Origin: an uncultured Acidobacteriota bacterium
GTDB taxonomy: Bacteria > Acidobacteriota > Terriglobia > Bryobacterales > Bryobacteraceae
Length of the DNA stretch: 64,000 nucleotides
Direction of reading: 5' to 3'
Assembly: GCA_902825945.1 (NCBI GenBank)
Contig: CADECY010000024.1
Location: 1-64,000, forward strand
The position numbers were made by a program, and so were the translations under genes. The notes beneath the pieces were generated by a model. That model searched no databases, had not been told where the DNA came from, and saw only the letters and a list, made by a program, of their open reading frames with translations. Below are positions 10,301 to 18,704 of this stretch, one piece after another (positions within the stretch are counted from its first letter, which is position 1; each line of letters starts with the position of its first letter).

Positions 10301-10492
10301 ATGAACAACGAACGGAACACAATCCAAGACAGCCCGTTGACGGAGCGTCCAGTGGACTCGATCGAGCGGAAGGAACTGACGGCGATCGCTGGAGCGCTGC
10401 CGTTGCGCAGCAAGATCAAGGCGGGGGCGGACCTGAAGCCCGTACACCCCGGGCCGTACACATGCTTTGCCGTGAGGGGTCCGCTGTGCTAG
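10301..10492 (+). CDS. 63-residue peptide with double-glycine-type leader pattern
   Basis: Small gene with a good ribosome site (AAGGAG seven bases before ATG). Residues 1-32 are polar and acidic and end in ERKELTAIAGA (22-32), which resembles the E-L-x-x-I-x-G-G/A cleavage motif of bacteriocin and RiPP leaders. Residues 33-63 are basic and Gly/Pro-rich and carry the only two cysteines, Cys55 and the C-terminal Cys63, bracketing a seven-residue loop (CFAVRGPLC). No modifying enzyme, C39 peptidase or transporter gene lies in this window, so the peptide would need enzymes encoded elsewhere. It is divergent from the DegT operon. The function is not known; a precursor peptide is the most attractive reading, a plain small protein the alternative. 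Confidence 0.6.
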   Translation: MNNERNTIQDSPLTERPVDSIERKELTAIAGALPLRSKIKAGADLKPVHPGPYTCFAVRGPLC

Positions 10493-11060
10493 TGTCTACT
10501 TCCAATAGTACATCTCTGCATTAGATGTTTGGGAGATGCCCAGACGCGCTATCGGCCTGACGCGCTCGCTCGAGACCCCTCGTTATCGCGACACCAATCA
10601 GGTTCGTCTTCTGACAGGCTGTTTGGAGCCTCGCCGCGGATCTTCGGTCCCGCCGGTCGCGAGTCGCGACGCGTTTTCATGGCATCGACTACGCGAACCT
10701 GCCGTGGTGCCTGAGCAACCCGGCGGCATGAGACAGGACGGCCGAGGATCCGCGGCACCCACTCGACCTCGCGATGGCGGAAGAAACGCGCACCACCACC
10801 TCAGTCCGCGACCCCATCGAAGCAGCCAGCTACTCGACGCTCAGTCCGGATATCACCGGCGCACGGATTCCACCACAGCCACCACATTCCGGCGCGATTT
10901 CGAGATCATGGGCCATGTCGCACCAGCGCGCATTGCCGTCCGGCGATTCATCCGGGATGCCGGGCAATGGCTTCGCCGGCGCGGTGAGAGGTCCGTTGCC
11001 GGGAGATCTCCTTCAGGCAACGCCGGGTGCGGCGGTGGCCGGTGTGGAAGTTAGTAGTCT
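10493..11060. other. 568-base interval without a convincing gene
   Basis: Neither strand gives a frame with a recognisable family, start site and normal codon pattern. Short stretches such as FHGIDYANLPWCLSNPAA (plus strand, about 10675-10728, ending in a stop) look protein-like but are too short to place. The interval may hold a decayed gene or leader sequence for the esterase that follows. Confidence 0.4.
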
Positions 11061-12498
11061 ATGGACATGCGCCTGCCCCTCATCTTGTCCGCGATCCCGC
11101 TGTTCGCCCAGACGCCCTGTACCGACATGGCGGGCCTTCGCGAGGTCACTTCCGCCGTGCAAACCGAAACACACTGTCGCGTCTCGATCACGCTCCGGCC
11201 GTCGGCGGATTCGGAGATCAAGTCCGAGGTGTGGCTGCCACCGGCCGCCAAGTGGAACGGCAAGTTCCTCATGGAAGGAGGAGGCGGATTCGTGGGCAGC
11301 GTCAATACGGGCGGGATGACGAACGCGGTGCGCGAAGGCTATGCGAGCGCGTCCACCGACACGGGTCATTCCGGTGGGCAGTGGCAGTTTCGCGCTGCAC
11401 GCCGAAAAGATCACCGACTTCGCCTATCGCGCCGTTCATGAGACAGCGGTCAAGGCGAAGGAATTGATCGCGGCGCACTACGGACGCGGTCCGCGGTTGT
11501 CGTATTGGGAGGGCTGCTCCACCGGCGGGCGCCAAGGGCTGATGTCGGCGCAACGATTCCCGGAAGACTTCGACGGCATCATCGCAGGTGCGCCCGCCAA
11601 CAATCAGATTGTGCTCTGTGCGTGGCGGATGCGGCTGTTGATGACCGCGCTGAAGTCGCCGGCACACGCGCTGTCTCCCGAAAAACTGAAGCTCCTCAAT
11701 GACGCAGTGCTCGACAAGTGCGACGCGAACGACGGGGTCGCCGACCGTTTGCTCGAAGATCCGCGCGACTGCCAGTTCGATCCCGCGGTTGTGAAGTGCG
11801 CGGGTCCGGACACGGCCAATTGCCTCACCGTGCAACAACTCGAAACCGTGAACGCCGCCTACACCGACATCCGGAAATCGACGGGCGAACTCTACTATCC
11901 GCGCCTCCCCGCCGGTGGAGAACTCGGCTGGCGTGTTCCGGCGGGCGCTACCGAACCGGGCGGGACGGACATCGACATGTTCCGCTTTGTCGCCAATCAG
12001 AATGCCGCGTGGGACTGGCGCGCGTTCGATCTCGAGAAAGACATCGAACGGGCGCTCCTTCGCGGCAGGGAGATCCACGCCGTCAACCCGGACTTGGCGA
12101 AGTTCAAGGCGCGCGGCGGAAAGCTCCTCATCTATCACGGCTGGAGTGACGGAGGCTCGGGCGGCGCGATCTCGGCGTTCAATACGATCTCCTACTACGA
12201 GTCCGTGTTGAAGCAGATGGGGCCGAAACAAGGCGAATGGCTTCGGCTGTTCATGGTGCCTGGGATGGCGCATTGCGGTGGCGGCACCGGACCGAATCAG
12301 TTCAATGCTCTAGCCGCGCTCGAACGGTGGCGAGAGAAGGGTGAGGCTCCGAAGTCGATCACGGCGGCGCGGGTTAACGAGCGCGGGCGGCTCGACCTGA
12401 CTCGCCCGCTGTGCCCGTATCCGCAGCGCGCGGTCTACAAAGGATCGGGGAGCATCAACGACGCCTCGAACTTCGAGTGTGCAGTGAAAGGCCGCTGA
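11061..12498 (+). pseudogene. Tannase/feruloyl esterase family hydrolase, broken by one frameshift
   Basis: Secreted alpha/beta hydrolase of the tannase/feruloyl esterase family, which cleaves phenolic esters from plant polymers. The first frame (from ATG 11061) gives a signal peptide (MRLPLILSAIPLFAQ), LMEGGGGFVGSVN and ASTDTGHSGG; the rest continues in another frame with GSFALHAEKITDFAYRAV, the nucleophile motif GCSTGGRQGL and the His motif PGMAHCGGGTGPN near the C-terminus. The join is the G run at 11376-11378: dropping one G restores one continuous protein of about 478 residues. Everything else is intact, so this is a recent frameshift or a base-calling error. The gene stands alone upstream of the DUF1592 gene. 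Confidence 0.85.
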
Positions 12499-12574
12499 CC
12501 TGCGCCGGAAGAAGCGCCGGAAGAAGTTGACGGCCAGCCGCTACTGTTCGACAATCGAGTCTGGAAAGGGGGCC

Positions 12575-15514
12575 ATGAGGAGCGTTTTCCTTGCCCTGAC
12601 GGTTACCGGTGCCACGTTGGGCCAAACCAGCGTGCCCGCGGGATTGGAGGGCCAATTCACGCAAACGGTACGGCCGTTCCTTTCGACCTATTGCGTTAGT
12701 TGCCACGGCACGCAACAGCCCGCGGCACAAATGGATCTGAGCGGGTTCACGACGATCGGCGCGCTCATGCAGGACGGCCGGCGGTGGGGTCAGATGCTCG
12801 AGCGTCTCGAAGCCGCGGAGATGCCGCCCAAGACGGCGCGTCAACCTGCGCCCGAAACGCGGCGGGAGGTTGTGAAGTGGTTTCGCGCGATTCGTGAGCG
12901 CGAGATGCGCCGCAATGCTGGTGACCCTGGTGTCGTCCTCGCGCGGCGGCTCAGCAACGCCGAGTATGACTACACGATCCGCGATCTGACGGGAGTGGAT
13001 ATTCGACCCGCGCGCGAGTTTCCCGCCGATCCGGCCAATACCGCAGGCTTCGACAACTCGGGCGAGTCACTCGCCATGTCGCCCACTCTGCTCAAGAAAT
13101 ACCTGGCGGCGGCGCGCGAAGTGTCGTCGCACATGTACCTGAAGGAGAAAGGATTCGGATTCGCGCCCCATCCGATGCTCGCCGAGACCGATCGCGATAA
13201 GTTCTCGGTGCATCAGATCATCGATTTCTATCACCGGCAGAACATCGATTTGGCTGACTATTTCCAGACTGCATGGCGCTATCGCCATCGCGCCGCGCTC
13301 GGACAACCCAACGCGACACTCGCCGGACTCGCGCGCCAACATCGCGTGAGCGCGAAATATATCGAGACCCTCTGGCCGGTGCTCGACGGCAAGGAAGAGG
13401 TGGGGCCGCTCGCGAAGTTGCAGTCGATATGGCGCGCTTTGCCCGCGCCCGGGCGCGATCAGCCGGATGTCGCGCGGGCCGGCTGCGAGGAGATGAAATC
13501 CTATGTCGCCAACGTGCGGAGGAAGGTGGAGCCGCGCTTCATCAATATCACCGCGGGCCCGATCGGCGCGGCGTGGCAGCCATTGTTGATTTGGAAAAAT
13601 ACGCAGTACGCGACGCATCGCCGCAAGCTCGACGCGCGGCAATTGCAAGTGGAGGGGGAGCCAGCGTTTAGCCAACGCAACGTGGTCGAGCCCGAGTGGG
13701 AGAATCCGTTCGGCCCGGGGAAGACGATCCTCGTCGAAAACGAACCCGGCGATCCCGACCTCCATGTTCCCGCTGGACAACGAGCGCGGTACGAAGCGGC
13801 GTGGGGCCGGTTCTGCTCGGTGTTCCCCGACATGTTCTACCGCGAGTCGCGCGGAAGAAACTACTTCAAGACGGGCAAGGACGAAGGCCGTTACCTCAGC
13901 GCGGGCTTCCACAACGTCATGGGCTACTTCCGTGACGATCAGCCGCTTTATGAACTGCTGCTCGACAAGGACCAGCAAGCGGAACTCGATCGGATGTGGC
14001 GGGAGATGGACTTCGTCGCGTCGATCAACATCCGCACGTATGTGGAGTTCGCCAAGCTGGGTACGCGCGGAACCCGGGACGACTTCAAGGATGGCGAGCC
14101 CGAGGTCCGGGATATCGAAGTCGACGAGATCATCTCCGAGGCCAAGATCCGGAAGCTCGAAGGCGGATACCTCGAGATGGCCAAGAGCGGCAGTCCCGTT
14201 GCGATTCAATCGGTCAAAGATTTCTTCGATACCGCCAACCGCGGCATTCGCTGGGTGAAGAAGGCCCGCTCGGACGCGGAACCGAGTCACCTCGAAGCAC
14301 TCGCCGAGTTTGCCGGCCGTGCGTATCGGAGGCCGTTGACGGATACCGATCGCGCCGATCTGCTGTCGTTCTACCGCACCGCGCGCGAGCGCTACGGCTT
14401 GGATCACGAAGGCGCGATGCGCGAATCGATCGTGCTCGTGTTGACCTCGCCGAAGTTCTCCTATCGTGTCGACAGAGTGGAAGGCGGCGAAGTCCAGCCT
14501 CTGCATGATCTCGATCTCGCGAGCCGGCTCAGCTATTTTCTTTGGTCGAGCATGCCCGACGCGGAACTGATGCGCCATGCCTCGGCAGGCGATCTGCACC
14601 GGCCGGACGTGATCAAGGCGCAGGCGCGGCGGATGCTTCAGGACCCGCGGAGCCGCGCACTCGCCGTCGAGTTCGGCGGAAATTGGTTGGGGATTCGCGA
14701 TTTCGAGCAGATCGGCACGGTGGATCGCGAACGCTTTCCCTCGTTCAACGACGAGTTGAAGGTGGCGATGTTCGAGGAGCCGATCCGCTTCCTGCTCGAC
14801 GTGTTTCGTCGCAACCGTTCGATCCTCGACTTCCTCTATGCGCGCGACACTTTCGTGAGTCCGGCCCTCGCCCGTCACTACGGCATGCCCGTGAAAGGCA
14901 GCGATTGGGTTCGCGTCTCCGATGCGGATCGCCATGGCCGGGGCGGATTGTTGCCGATGGCCGTGTTCTTGACGAAGAACGCGCCGGGGTTGCGCACCAG
15001 TCCGGTGAAGCGCGGTTATTGGGTCGCGAAGAACATCCTCGACGAGGAGATCCCGCCGCCTCCGCCGGTGGTTCCGGAGTTGCCGGCGGATGAAGCGAAG
15101 ATGGACCTGCCACTGCGCCAGATGCTCGAGAAGCACCGCACCAATCCTAGCTGCGCGGCGTGTCACGCGCGATTCGACTCGTTCGGACTGGCGTTCGAAA
15201 AGTTCGACCCGGTGGGCGCGCGGCGCACCGCCGATCTCGCGGGACGTCCCGTCGATGCGCGAGCCGCGTTCCCGGGCGGCAGCGAAGGGGAGGGCCTGCG
15301 AGGGCTCCAGCAGTACATTCGCGCGCACCGCGAGCGCGATTTCGTCCGCGGCTTTACCGGCAAACTGCTGGCGTTTGCCCTGGGACGGAGCCTCGCGCTC
15401 TCCGACGAACCGCTGATTCAAGAGATCGGCGCCAAGCTCGGCCAGGACGGTTGCTGCTTCGAGTCCGTGCTGGACGGCATCGTGACGAGCCGGCAGTTTC
15501 TCAACAAGAGGTAG
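12575..15514 (+). CDS. PSCyt1/DUF1587-1592-1588-1585 cytochrome-type protein
   Basis: 979-residue exported protein. The start at 12575 gives a signal peptide (MRSVFLALTVTGATLG) behind AAAGGGGG; an earlier in-frame ATG gives a polar, non-family extension. Order: cytochrome-c-like PSCyt1 segment with CVSCH (residues 40-44), DUF1587 around RRLSNAEYDYTIRDLTGVD, a long middle region, DUF1592/1595 (SRLSYFLWSSMPDAEL), DUF1588 (TSPVKRGYWVAKNILDEEIP) with a second CAACH, and DUF1585 (FVRGFTGKLLAFALGRSL). Two CxxCH motifs predict two covalent hemes. The family is abundant in Planctomycetes and Acidobacteria, and its substrate is unproven. Its usual partner, a DUF1552 protein, follows five bases later. 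Confidence 0.88.
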   Translation: MRSVFLALTVTGATLGQTSVPAGLEGQFTQTVRPFLSTYCVSCHGTQQPAAQMDLSGFTTIGALMQDGRRWGQMLERLEAAEMPPKTARQPAPETRREVVKWFRAIREREMRRNAGDPGVVLARRLSNAEYDYTIRDLTGVDIRPAREFPADPANTAGFDNSGESLAMSPTLLKKYLAAAREVSSHMYLKEKGFGFAPHPMLAETDRDKFSVHQIIDFYHRQNIDLADYFQTAWRYRHRAALGQPNATLAGLARQHRVSAKYIETLWPVLDGKEEVGPLAKLQSIWRALPAPGRDQPDVARAGCEEMKSYVANVRRKVEPRFINITAGPIGAAWQPLLIWKNTQYATHRRKLDARQLQVEGEPAFSQRNVVEPEWENPFGPGKTILVENEPGDPDLHVPAGQRARYEAAWGRFCSVFPDMFYRESRGRNYFKTGKDEGRYLSAGFHNVMGYFRDDQPLYELLLDKDQQAELDRMWREMDFVASINIRTYVEFAKLGTRGTRDDFKDGEPEVRDIEVDEIISEAKIRKLEGGYLEMAKSGSPVAIQSVKDFFDTANRGIRWVKKARSDAEPSHLEALAEFAGRAYRRPLTDTDRADLLSFYRTARERYGLDHEGAMRESIVLVLTSPKFSYRVDRVEGGEVQPLHDLDLASRLSYFLWSSMPDAELMRHASAGDLHRPDVIKAQARRMLQDPRSRALAVEFGGNWLGIRDFEQIGTVDRERFPSFNDELKVAMFEEPIRFLLDVFRRNRSILDFLYARDTFVSPALARHYGMPVKGSDWVRVSDADRHGRGGLLPMAVFLTKNAPGLRTSPVKRGYWVAKNILDEEIPPPPPVVPELPADEAKMDLPLRQMLEKHRTNPSCAACHARFDSFGLAFEKFDPVGARRTADLAGRPVDARAAFPGGSEGEGLRGLQQYIRAHRERDFVRGFTGKLLAFALGRSLALSDEPLIQEIGAKLGQDGCCFESVLDGIVTSRQFLNKR

Positions 15515-15519
15515 ATGAC

Positions 15520-16827
15520 ATGAACAAGCAGCGCGCATTGGCGTTATCCCGCCGGACCTTCATTCGCGGAGCCGGTGTGACCATGGGCTTGCCGTGGCTC
15601 GAGTCGCTCGCGGCCACGGGCGCGAAGCCGCCGCGGCGCTTCGCCGCTTTGTTCATGGGAACGGGCATTAGCCCGGGGCGCTGGTGGGCGAAAGGGTCGG
15701 GCAGCGCGATGGAATTGAGTGAGTCGCTCCAGCCGCTCGAGCCGCTCAAGGCGAAGCTCAACGTCATCGACGGCTTGTTCAATAGGTTCGCCACCGGACA
15801 GGGGATTCATCCGGCGATGACCGGCAACATGCTCTCGGGCGTGCCGATCCGCAAGGGCTCGATCATTCGTGGCGGCATCACCATCGATCAGGTGCTCGCC
15901 AACCGGATCGGTCAGGAGACGCCCCAACCGAGCATGGTGCTCGCCTGTGAGCGCGCGATGACCGGATTCCACGAGTCGAATTTCTCGAACGCCTACAGCT
16001 CGCACATTTCATGGCAGAGCGCTGAATCGCCAGTGCCGAACGAGATGTATCCTTCGCTGGCGTTCGACAGCCTGTTTGAAAATGGCGGTCAACTGCGCAA
16101 CACGAGCGTACTCGACCGCGTGAAGGAGCATGCGCAGGCGCTGAGCAGCAAGATCAGTTCCACCGACAAGATGAAGCTCGACGAATATCTCGCGAGTGTC
16201 CGCGAAGTGGAACGCGGGATCGAACGCATGCGGACGGACAAAGGCAAGGCCGAGGAACGGGCCCGCGACGCGGGGCGGCCGCTGTTCGCGATGCCGCGGC
16301 CGCAGGATGGCCTGCCCGAGGATATCCGCGATCACATCCGCCTGATGCTGGACATCATCGCGCTCGGATTTCAAACGGACAAAACGCGCGTCGCGTCGCT
16401 CCTGTTGGCGCGCGATCTTTCGGCGCTCTACTATCCGTTCCTCAATGTCGGCAAGCAGCATCATGGCGCTTCGCACTACGACACCGAGCCGGATTACCAG
16501 AAGATTGTGCACTTCCAGGTGACGCAGTTGGCCTACTTGGCCAAGCGCCTGGACGCGATGCCCGAAGCCGAAAGCAGCGTGCTCGACAATAGCTGCTTGC
16601 TGTGGCTATCGAACATGTGGTCCGGCACCAAGCACGACAACAAGAAGGTGCCGGTGTTGACGCTCGGCGGCTTGGGCGGAGAGTTACGGACGGGCCGCGC
16701 GCTCGACTATTTCGGGGCGGGTGACGAGAACCGGAAGCTGTGCAGCCTGTACCTGGGGATCATGGACCGGATGGGTGTCGAACTCCGCGAGTTCGGGGAC
16801 GCGGGCACGCGGCTCGCGGGCTTGTAG
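15520..16827 (+). CDS. DUF1552 Tat-exported protein
   Basis: 435 residues. The N-terminus carries a Tat-type signal (SRRTFIRGAGVTMGLPWLESL, near residues 10-30; the core is RRTFIRG), then family blocks RFAALFMGTGISPGRWW, GVPIRKGSIIRGGITIDQV, and a C-terminal LGGLGGELRTGRALDY. The start ATG at 15520 lies five bases past the previous stop. DUF1552 proteins are distant relatives of the DUF1501/alkaline-phosphatase-like fold and are nearly always encoded next to DUF1592-type cytochromes, so the two probably form one extracytoplasmic system. The reaction is unknown. Confidence 0.88.
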   Translation: MNKQRALALSRRTFIRGAGVTMGLPWLESLAATGAKPPRRFAALFMGTGISPGRWWAKGSGSAMELSESLQPLEPLKAKLNVIDGLFNRFATGQGIHPAMTGNMLSGVPIRKGSIIRGGITIDQVLANRIGQETPQPSMVLACERAMTGFHESNFSNAYSSHISWQSAESPVPNEMYPSLAFDSLFENGGQLRNTSVLDRVKEHAQALSSKISSTDKMKLDEYLASVREVERGIERMRTDKGKAEERARDAGRPLFAMPRPQDGLPEDIRDHIRLMLDIIALGFQTDKTRVASLLLARDLSALYYPFLNVGKQHHGASHYDTEPDYQKIVHFQVTQLAYLAKRLDAMPEAESSVLDNSCLLWLSNMWSGTKHDNKKVPVLTLGGLGGELRTGRALDYFGAGDENRKLCSLYLGIMDRMGVELREFGDAGTRLAGL

Positions 16828-17117
16828 AACCGTCTCTTGAATGCGGTCATCCACCCCTGGTAGACGGTGGCGGCGCCGGGCTTACGTGGAACGGTTGTGT
16901 CCGCCGCCGGCTTGGCGCATCGCCGGAACGCGATCCCGGGAGGGCGCGATCAACAGTCCCCCAGGAGCGATCCGAGGGGAGCCGGTCCGCTCAATTTCGT
17001 TTGTCGCGCCGCACTTGCGCGTCCGCGCTTCACCTTGCCCGGCGCACATTACGATGACGAGGAGTTCCGCGCGGGAGCATCTCTCGTCAGCTTGCGGACG
17101 GATCTGGAAGAAGCCAC
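16828..17117. other. 290-base intergenic stretch, nothing recognised
   Basis: Between the DUF1552 stop and the mannonate-dehydratase-like gene I see no family-like reading frame on either strand and no strong hairpin. It probably holds the promoter of the downstream gene. Confidence 0.4.
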
Positions 17118-18312
17118 ATGGAATTGAATCGACGTCATTTCGCATCCACGGTCGCCCTGGCGGCGGCCAGTTCCGCGGTGCATCCCGAAGCGGCCGCGGC
17201 CGCCAAGCCGAAGCGCGCCCTGATTAAGCTCGGGGCCACGGTCATGGACCGCTCCTTTTTCGAAGGCATGGGCCGGCGCGGCGAATCGCCCCGCAACACC
17301 AAGGGGCCAGAAGGGCCTCGCCCTCCGAGGCGGCCTCCGGCGGGTGAGCCCCGCGACCCCGAGCAGGGCTTCAAGTCTCTCGGGCGATGGGGAATCAAGA
17401 ATGTCGTTGCCACGGCCCAGATCGCGGACGGACGCCTCTACGCGACTGTGGAGGAGCTGAACCGGTCGACCGAGATGGCAGCCAAACCCGGAATCACCGT
17501 GGACATCCTGAATCCGCCGTTCCTTCCGTCAAGTCACATCGACCGTGAGCGGCATCCGGCGATCATGTTGGGGAGAGTCCGCAGCGCGACCGCGATATCG
17601 AGCAGCTCCAGACGATGATCAAGAACTGCGCGGCGGCGAAGATTCCGTGCATCAAGTACAACATGAGCTGGGCGTATTGCGAACGGAACGCGTGCCCGGC
17701 CGTGGCGACACCTCGTACAGCGCGTTCAAACTGAAGGACGCCAAAGCCGACCCGCCACTCACCCGCGCGGGCGCCGTCAACTCCGACCGATATTGGGAGC
17801 GAATCACCTATTTCCTCGATCGCGTCATCCCAGCCGCCAATGAATACGAGGTCCGGATGGCCTGCCACCCCAACGATTCGCCAGTTCCGCCGGAAGGATT
17901 TCAAGGAGTGGTGGCTGTTCTCGCGACGGTCGAGGGCTTGAAGAAGTTCGTGTCGATTCGCGAGAGTCCGTATCACGGTCTGAACTTCTGCCAGAGCAGT
18001 GTGTCGGAGATGCTCCTCGATCCCGGCAAGGAGATTTACGACGTGATCCGGCGGTTCGGAACGCGGAAGAAGATCTTCAACGTTCATTTCCGCAATATCC
18101 GCGGGAATCGCGAAGAGTACATGGAAGTGGCGCCTGATGAAGGTGCCGTCGACATGTACAAGGCGATGCAGACTTACAAGGAAGTCGATGATCCGCACAT
18201 GGTGCATCCCGACCACACCGTGTATTCGCCGAGCGACACTGGCGGTGAGTACACGGCGTTCGTGTATGGCTACATTCGGGCGTTGATCCAGGCGGTGGAC
18301 AGGCCTAGCTGA
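17118..18312 (+). pseudogene. Exported mannonate-dehydratase/TIM-barrel-like protein, two frameshifts
   Basis: A Tat-like leader (MELNRRHFASTVALAAASSA) is followed by an UxuA-like/xylose-isomerase-like TIM barrel. The protein reads through three frames: first to NPPFLPSSHIDRERHPAIML, then from about 17569 GESPQRDRDIEQLQTM and NCAAAKIPCIKYNMS, then from about 17672 GVLRTERVPGRGDTSYSAF to the end, with metal-site-like CHPNDSPVP, IFNVHFRNIRG and DEGAVDM. Each break looks like a one-base loss beside a G run (TTGGGGAG at 17567, GCTGGGCG at 17668). Known family members dehydrate sugar acids; this copy lacks one continuous frame, so it is a pseudogene unless the breaks are read errors. Confidence 0.8.
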
Positions 18313-18322
18313 GGTGGCGCGG

Positions 18323-18697
18323 CTACAGGCTTTCGCCGAACGCGAGCAGCCGGCCGTCACAGTCCTTCACCACGAACTCGCGCGTATTCCACGGCGTGTT
18401 CGCGAGTCCGCGGGTGAACTCCACGCCACGCGCCGCGTACTCGGCGTGGAGCGCATCGGCGTCCACGATGAACAGGTATGCGTCGAGCAGTTCAGCTCCG
18501 TATTTGTCCGGATTCGGAGTGGGAGGCGCGGCACATCGAAAGTGGATCGGCTGCTCGTCGCGCGCTACGATCGCGTAGACCGGCGGGTCGTGCCAGGTTC
18601 CGAGGCATTCGAAGCCCAGCTTGTCCTGGTAGTAAGCGACCGTGGCGGGAATGTCCGTAGTGAAGAACACCGGAGCGATCTGGCGCAACATGCGCAT
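18323..18697 (-). CDS. VOC-family (glyoxalase/bleomycin-resistance-like) protein
   Basis: 124 residues, one beta-alpha-beta-beta-beta module pair of the vicinal oxygen chelate fold: APVFFTTDIPATVAYYQDKLGF at the start (cut here for length to its hallmark YYQDKLGFE), a middle HFRCA strand, VDADALHAEYAARGVEF, and the closing REFVVKDCDGRLLAFGE. Such proteins bind a metal and act in dimers as lyases, dioxygenases or drug-binding proteins; the substrate is unknown. It starts seven bases after the ceramidase-like gene, so the two share a transcript. Confidence 0.82.
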   Translation of the reverse strand: MRMLRQIAPVFFTTDIPATVAYYQDKLGFECLGTWHDPPVYAIVARDEQPIHFRCAAPPTPNPDKYGAELLDAYLFIVDADALHAEYAARGVEFTRGLANTPWNTREFVVKDCDGRLLAFGESL

Positions 18698-18704
18698 GGC
18701 GCGG

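Noticed and set aside
13067..15538. An 823-codon minus-strand frame opposite the DUF1592 gene
   Set aside because: It is antisense to a recognised gene, is full of Arg/His/Leu runs typical of GC-rich shadow frames, and matches no family.
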